Source: Elusimicrobia bacterium RIFOXYB2_FULL_48_7 (GTDB lineage: Bacteria; Elusimicrobiota; Endomicrobiia; CG1-02-37-114; XYA2-FULL-39-19). From it: DNA of 9,075 nucleotides. The translations under genes were made by a program, and so were the position numbers. Shown piece by piece: positions 7,501-9,075 of this stretch. Numbering within the stretch: the stretch's first letter is position 1; every line of letters begins with the position of its first letter. A model generated the notes under the pieces. That model was not told the DNA's origin and did not search any database. It saw only the letters and a program-made list of their open reading frames with translations. The stretch is taken from the NCBI GenBank assembly GCA_001800495.1, contig MGVM01000073.1, positions 1-9,075 of the forward strand, in the 5' to 3' direction.

Positions 7501-8855
7501 GGACAGATAGTTCCACTACGACCGTGACAGCAACAACCCTGACCCTGGTAGTTGGAACAACTTATTATTTTAGCGTAAAAGCGCAGAATGGTTCAGGCTT
7601 ACAAAGTACTGCAACCAATTCAAACGGCCAGTATGTTGCACCCGATGCCACCCCGCCGTCTGCACCGACAGCCGTGCGCGACGGAACAGGCACGGATGAA
7701 AGCATGACCCTTTCAAGCTCAACTCTTTCGGCAAACTGGGATGCCTCGGCTGATGCCGAATCAGGCATAGCCAAATATACGTACGCGTTAGGTACGTCGC
7801 AGGGCTCCGCGGACATTGTGAGTTGGACTGACAATACCACAACAGCAGTTACGACAAACGTCGCCCTGACGGTCGGGACAACTTATTATTTCAGCGTAAA
7901 AGCGCAAAATGGTGCAGGGTTGCAAAGCAGTGCCGCGAATTCGAACGGATTATACAGGGCAGGCGACCCGACTCCGCCTACTGCACCGGTAACAGTGCGC
8001 GACGGAACTGGTGCTAGCGCAGATATCTCATCAACGATATCCACAACACAGCTTTCAGCAAACTGGGATGCGTCTACTGACGCCGAATCGGGAATTTCAA
8101 AATACTGGTATGCAATAGGAACAACAGCCGGCAGTGTTGACATAGCCGGTTGGGCAGACAACGGGCAGGCCAGCACAGTAACAAAGTCAGGGCTGACTTT
8201 AACACTGGGCACAGTGTATTATTTCAGTGTAAAAGCCCAGAATGGCCAGGGCTTACAGGGCACAGCAACAAATTCAAACGGGCAAAGAATAATAGAAATC
8301 ACGTCGCCTGTGATACTGACAGGCCCGGCTGAAACCGTAACCAATACCGGTGCAGCAATTGTCTGGACTACCGATGAGAATTCTACAACCCAGCTCGAAT
8401 ACGGCCTAACAATAACTTATGGGACCCAGACACCAGCTGATACCACTCTTGCGACAAACCATACTGTAACGCTTTCAAATCTTGCTACCGGCACCCTGTA
8501 TCATTATAGGATAAGGTGCAAGGACTCTTTTGACAATGAATTAGTATCTGCTGACTATACATTCACAACAAGCAGCCCGAAAGTTGAACCTCCGGCTAAG
8601 GCATACCCGAACCCTTACACATACAATGAAGCTGCCCCGATGAAATTCTGGGTTGCGGGTGCAACCGGAGGAGACGTAAATATATATACCTTAGACGGAG
8701 ACCTGGTCAGGGAACTTACTGCCATCCCCGGCACAAACGAGGTAAATTGGGACGGTAAAAACACTGAAGGGCAAACTGTTGAAAGCGGGATTTACCTGTA
8801 CATCACAAAAACCGACACCAACACCAAGAAAGGCAAGTTTGTGTTCATAAGATAA
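4575..8855 (+). CDS. Large secreted multidomain protein: jelly-roll domain, FN3 array, C-terminal sorting-like domain
   Basis: A 1426-residue exported protein with no catalytic domain that I can recognise. Residues 1-21 are a signal peptide ending in IHA. Residues about 22-231 look like a LamG/concanavalin-like beta sandwich (EFYDNFNDW, YYARFYFYIPSW, MKMWLNGSLLGS, ending ILFDEVIVSD), a fold often used to bind carbohydrate. Three long FN3-like domains (A type, nt 5280-6341), six shorter ones (B type, nt 6342-8294) and one of a different type (nt 8295-8579) follow. The protein ends in a FlgD/type IX-like domain (nt 8580-8852) with KAYPNPY and SGIYLYI. It lies 16 nt after the GH5 gene and shares its FN3 module and tail type, so it is probably a surface binding protein, adhesin or scaffold working on the same substrate. 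A hidden, diverged enzyme in the N-terminal domain, such as a polysaccharide lyase of jelly-roll fold, cannot be excluded. Confidence 0.8.
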   Translation: MKKLIIMLGCLFLLFPPVIHASIEFYDNFNDWSVPIGSWTTVTMQAGCTYYATSETSKEGAKSMKFTDASVTNQSVYLAKSLTPASTYYARFYFYIPSWDGLPNPNYFYLCTFKTSGSTYIRVSLANTVNYCLTVQWTGWYGGSINSPAASPLSTGTWNCLEFLAPNNVNGGQSTMKMWLNGSLLGSKTTDYYRAGTWNELDLGIYSMNYATCTPTILFDEVIVSDVYIGTTTVADGVAPSPVTDLTAATGPAGGQVDLTWTSSGDDGMSGPLTSGSRYVIQYASYPAVVWNVNNAGNINISTSGVNPQDRQKWTVGNLQTDTSYYFRIWTGDEALNYPELSNGATIYVPDGVAPAPVQVVINNLAIAAAPVGGTDSIILSWLSPGDDNLTGSLVTGSSYYIQYATYTSVTWAYASAQIIISTAGPAPYAPQVWAVPSLTQDTTYYFRLWTADDSQNYSGLSDGATAYVTDYTAPGAITDLAAATGADNNSIILTWSSPGDDGWTAKPLDPGSIYRIQYASYTSVNWSTTVNEAHIVQFSTSSVALGNQGTYTARLLLGGATYYFRIWAKDEAGFWSAVSNGATNYASLDLTPPAAPANVRDGIGTDTNVTYSTYTLSANWDVVVDTDSGIGKYWYAISSTAAGGTEFVAWTDNSLSTSVTRVINLTTNVTYYFSVKSQSVDGSSSSAKNSDGAFLLPDLTPPTLPDAVRDGNVNIDLSTTTSLTQLSANWDVAADTESGIARYLYAVSAATAGATEFVGWTNAGNVLTVTVSTPLAFGATYYFTVKAENSAGGQSTASNSNGICVIDITAPGATGAVRDGTGTDESMTLSSTTLSANWDASADAESGIAKYIYAIGTSTGGTNVRGWTDNTATSVTATGLTLAVGSTYYFSVKAQNGQGFFGSVTSSNGQYVSGDVTPPSAPAAVRDGTGTDVSMSYSSLQLSANWDISVDTESAITKYMYAIGTTAGGIDLRSWTDSSTTTVTATTLTLVVGTTYYFSVKAQNGSGLQSTATNSNGQYVAPDATPPSAPTAVRDGTGTDESMTLSSSTLSANWDASADAESGIAKYTYALGTSQGSADIVSWTDNTTTAVTTNVALTVGTTYYFSVKAQNGAGLQSSAANSNGLYRAGDPTPPTAPVTVRDGTGASADISSTISTTQLSANWDASTDAESGISKYWYAIGTTAGSVDIAGWADNGQASTVTKSGLTLTLGTVYYFSVKAQNGQGLQGTATNSNGQRIIEITSPVILTGPAETVTNTGAAIVWTTDENSTTQLEYGLTITYGTQTPADTTLATNHTVTLSNLATGTLYHYRIRCKDSFDNELVSADYTFTTSSPKVEPPAKAYPNPYTYNEAAPMKFWVAGATGGDVNIYTLDGDLVRELTAIPGTNEVNWDGKNTEGQTVESGIYLYITKTDTNTKKGKFVFIR
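4638..5267 (+). other. N-terminal LamG/concanavalin-like jelly-roll domain
   Basis: Residues about 22-231 of the large protein alternate aromatic-rich beta strands with turns. They finish with LDLGIYSMNY and TILFDEVIVSD, a usual last strand of LamG-like sandwiches. The many Trp and Tyr residues fit a glycan-binding face, and the five Cys residues may form disulfides. The fold call is by pattern, and the ligand is unknown. Confidence 0.5.
5280..6341 (+). repeat. Three A-type FN3-like domains
   Basis: The units start at 5280, 5625 and 5985 and are 115, 120 and 119 residues long, longer than a usual FN3 domain of about 90. Each opens with D.VAP/D.TAP, has W.S.GDD in the first half, then YxIQYAxYxxVxW, then TYYFRxWxxDE/DD, and closes with SNGAT or SDGAT. 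The extra length lies between the GDD loop and the YYF strand. They probably act as a rigid stalk behind the jelly-roll domain. Confidence 0.75.
6342..8294 (+). repeat. Six B-type FN3-like domains in tandem
   Basis: The units start at 6342, 6669, 6996, 7320, 7644 and 7965 and are 109, 109, 108, 108, 107 and 110 residues long. Each runs D.TPP/APxxP - VRDG[T/I/N] - LSANWD - D[A/T][E/D]S - Y.YA - W[T/A][D/N] - TYYFSVKAQNG - NSNG. Units 3 and 5 are the most alike at DNA level over their first third. The array extends the protein and may add binding sites. Ser and Thr are abundant, as is common in exposed stalks. Confidence 0.85.
8295..8579 (+). other. Single FN3-like domain of a different type
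   Basis: About 95 residues starting EITSPVIL, with AIVWTTDENSTTQLEYG and LYHYRIRCKDSFDNE, then YTFTT. The pattern (VWTTDE...EYG..Y...L..L..gT.YHYRI...D..gN) is that of FN3 or purple-acid-phosphatase N-terminal-like domains often placed just before C-terminal domains. It lacks the VRDG and LSANW marks of the preceding array. Confidence 0.65.
8580..8852 (+). other. C-terminal FlgD-Ig/type IX sorting-like domain of the large protein
   Basis: About 91 residues with KAYPNPYTYNEAAP, GDVNIYTLDGDLVREL, VNWDGKNTEGQTV and SGIYLYI, ending in KKGKFVFIR. It matches the tail of the GH5 enzyme motif by motif (VNIYT, [K/R][K/E]LTA[L/I]PG, WDG.N..G, GIYLY). The closing Lys/hydrophobic strand resembles the last strand of type IX sorting domains. 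Confidence 0.65.
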
Positions 8856-8915
8856 AAACGGTCATTCATAACCATAATACACAAACATCATTTGTATAAT
8901 TGGAGGAAAAACCAC
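8856..8915 (+). promoter_or_regulatory. Short intergenic gap with Shine-Dalgarno for the second PorV-like gene
   Basis: The 60-nt gap has GGAGG at 8902-8906, 9 nt before the ATG at 8916. A small inverted repeat, ACAAA (8881-8885) with TTTGT (8891-8895), is too short to be a convincing terminator and has no T run. No good promoter is seen, so the downstream gene may be read through from the operon. Confidence 0.45.
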
Positions 8916-9075
8916 ATGAACACAAAAAAGAGTCCAGCATCCGGGGTCACATTCATGTTGTCGGTGTTATTCCTGCTCGCCGCAGCCCGCTACGACATTT
9001 ATGCCGGAGCAGGGAGCACGTCGGCAAATTTTCTTAACCTTGGAGTAGGGGCCCGGGCCATAGCCATGGGCGGTG
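8916..9075 (+). CDS. PorV/PorQ-like outer-membrane protein (3' partial)
   Basis: The first 53 residues are visible; the gene runs off the window. A signal peptide (Lys-rich start, FMLSVLFLLAAA core, probable cleavage after DIYA) is followed by STSANFLNLGVGARAIAMGG. This is close to the N-terminal signature of PorV/PorQ family barrel proteins (T[S/A]A.FL.[I/L]G.GARA.aMGG). It should be an outer-membrane beta-barrel. It lies 60 nt after a gene whose product ends in a type IX-like sorting domain, so it may handle such cargo, but this is an inference. The protein may be a paralogue of the one at 2-712; their visible parts do not overlap, so they cannot be compared directly. Confidence 0.8.
   Translation, partial: MNTKKSPASGVTFMLSVLFLLAAARYDIYAGAGSTSANFLNLGVGARAIAMGG

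Noticed and set aside
7565..7842. Open frames on the - strand opposite the FN3 units, several with similar peptides such as MPDSASAEASQF
   Set aside because: They recur because they lie antisense to the repeated FN3 units. They have no ribosome binding site or family pattern and overlap a long, clearly coding gene.
6342..8294. Regular repeat spacing considered as a CRISPR or satellite array
   Set aside because: The period of 321-330 nt is a multiple of three, the reading frame is kept throughout, and the repeats are protein domains with synonymous differences.
8150..8332. 60-codon open frame on the + strand inside the FN3 array
   Set aside because: It is an out-of-frame shadow of the large gene with no Shine-Dalgarno.
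8878..8898. Inverted repeat ACAAA/TTTGT as a terminator after the large FN3 gene
   Set aside because: The stem is only 5 bp of A/T-rich pairs with a mismatch beyond it, and no T run follows.
8895..8900. Perfect TATAAT just upstream of the second PorV-like gene
   Set aside because: There is no -35-like hexamer at 16-18 nt upstream, and transcription from it would start at about 8907, leaving the Shine-Dalgarno (8902-8906) out of the transcript.

Overview
The window suggests a Gram-negative bacterium with an outer membrane, most likely a candidate-type phylum such as Elusimicrobiota or Omnitrophota. I base this on two PorV/PorQ-like outer-membrane proteins at the window edges, two large secreted proteins with FlgD/type IX-like C-terminal domains, and long FN3 modules of the kind often seen in those groups. 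This placement is an inference from protein style, not from a marker gene.

Layout, all genes on the + strand. Positions 2-712 are the 3' end of a PorV/PorQ-like beta-barrel gene with a tail of three UVR-like (UvrB/UvrC motif) helical repeats. Positions 713-855 are a regulatory gap. It holds a perfect 14-bp tandem repeat, a small hairpin, a good sigma-70-type promoter (TTGACT, 16-nt spacer, TATACT) and three tandem 9-bp repeats at the predicted transcription start, which look like an operator. From 856 to 8855 four genes follow with gaps of 11, 17 and 16 nt, each with its own Shine-Dalgarno sequence: a GntR/LacI hybrid regulator, a ChbG/YdjC-type carbohydrate deacetylase, a secreted GH5 glycoside hydrolase, and a 1426-residue secreted multidomain protein (jelly-roll domain, about ten FN3-like domains, C-terminal sorting-like domain). 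After 60 nt a second PorV/PorQ-like gene starts at 8916 and runs off the window.

Working model (inference): a sugar-responsive repressor controls its own operon. The GH5 enzyme attacks a polysaccharide outside the cell, the long FN3 protein binds the substrate or holds material at the surface, and the cytoplasmic deacetylase trims acetyl groups from imported oligosaccharides. The two secreted proteins share closely related FN3 modules and both end in a YPNP...GIYLY domain. The nearby PorV-like genes raise the possibility of a type IX-like export and surface attachment route. No transporter, other secretion component or RNA gene is visible in the window.
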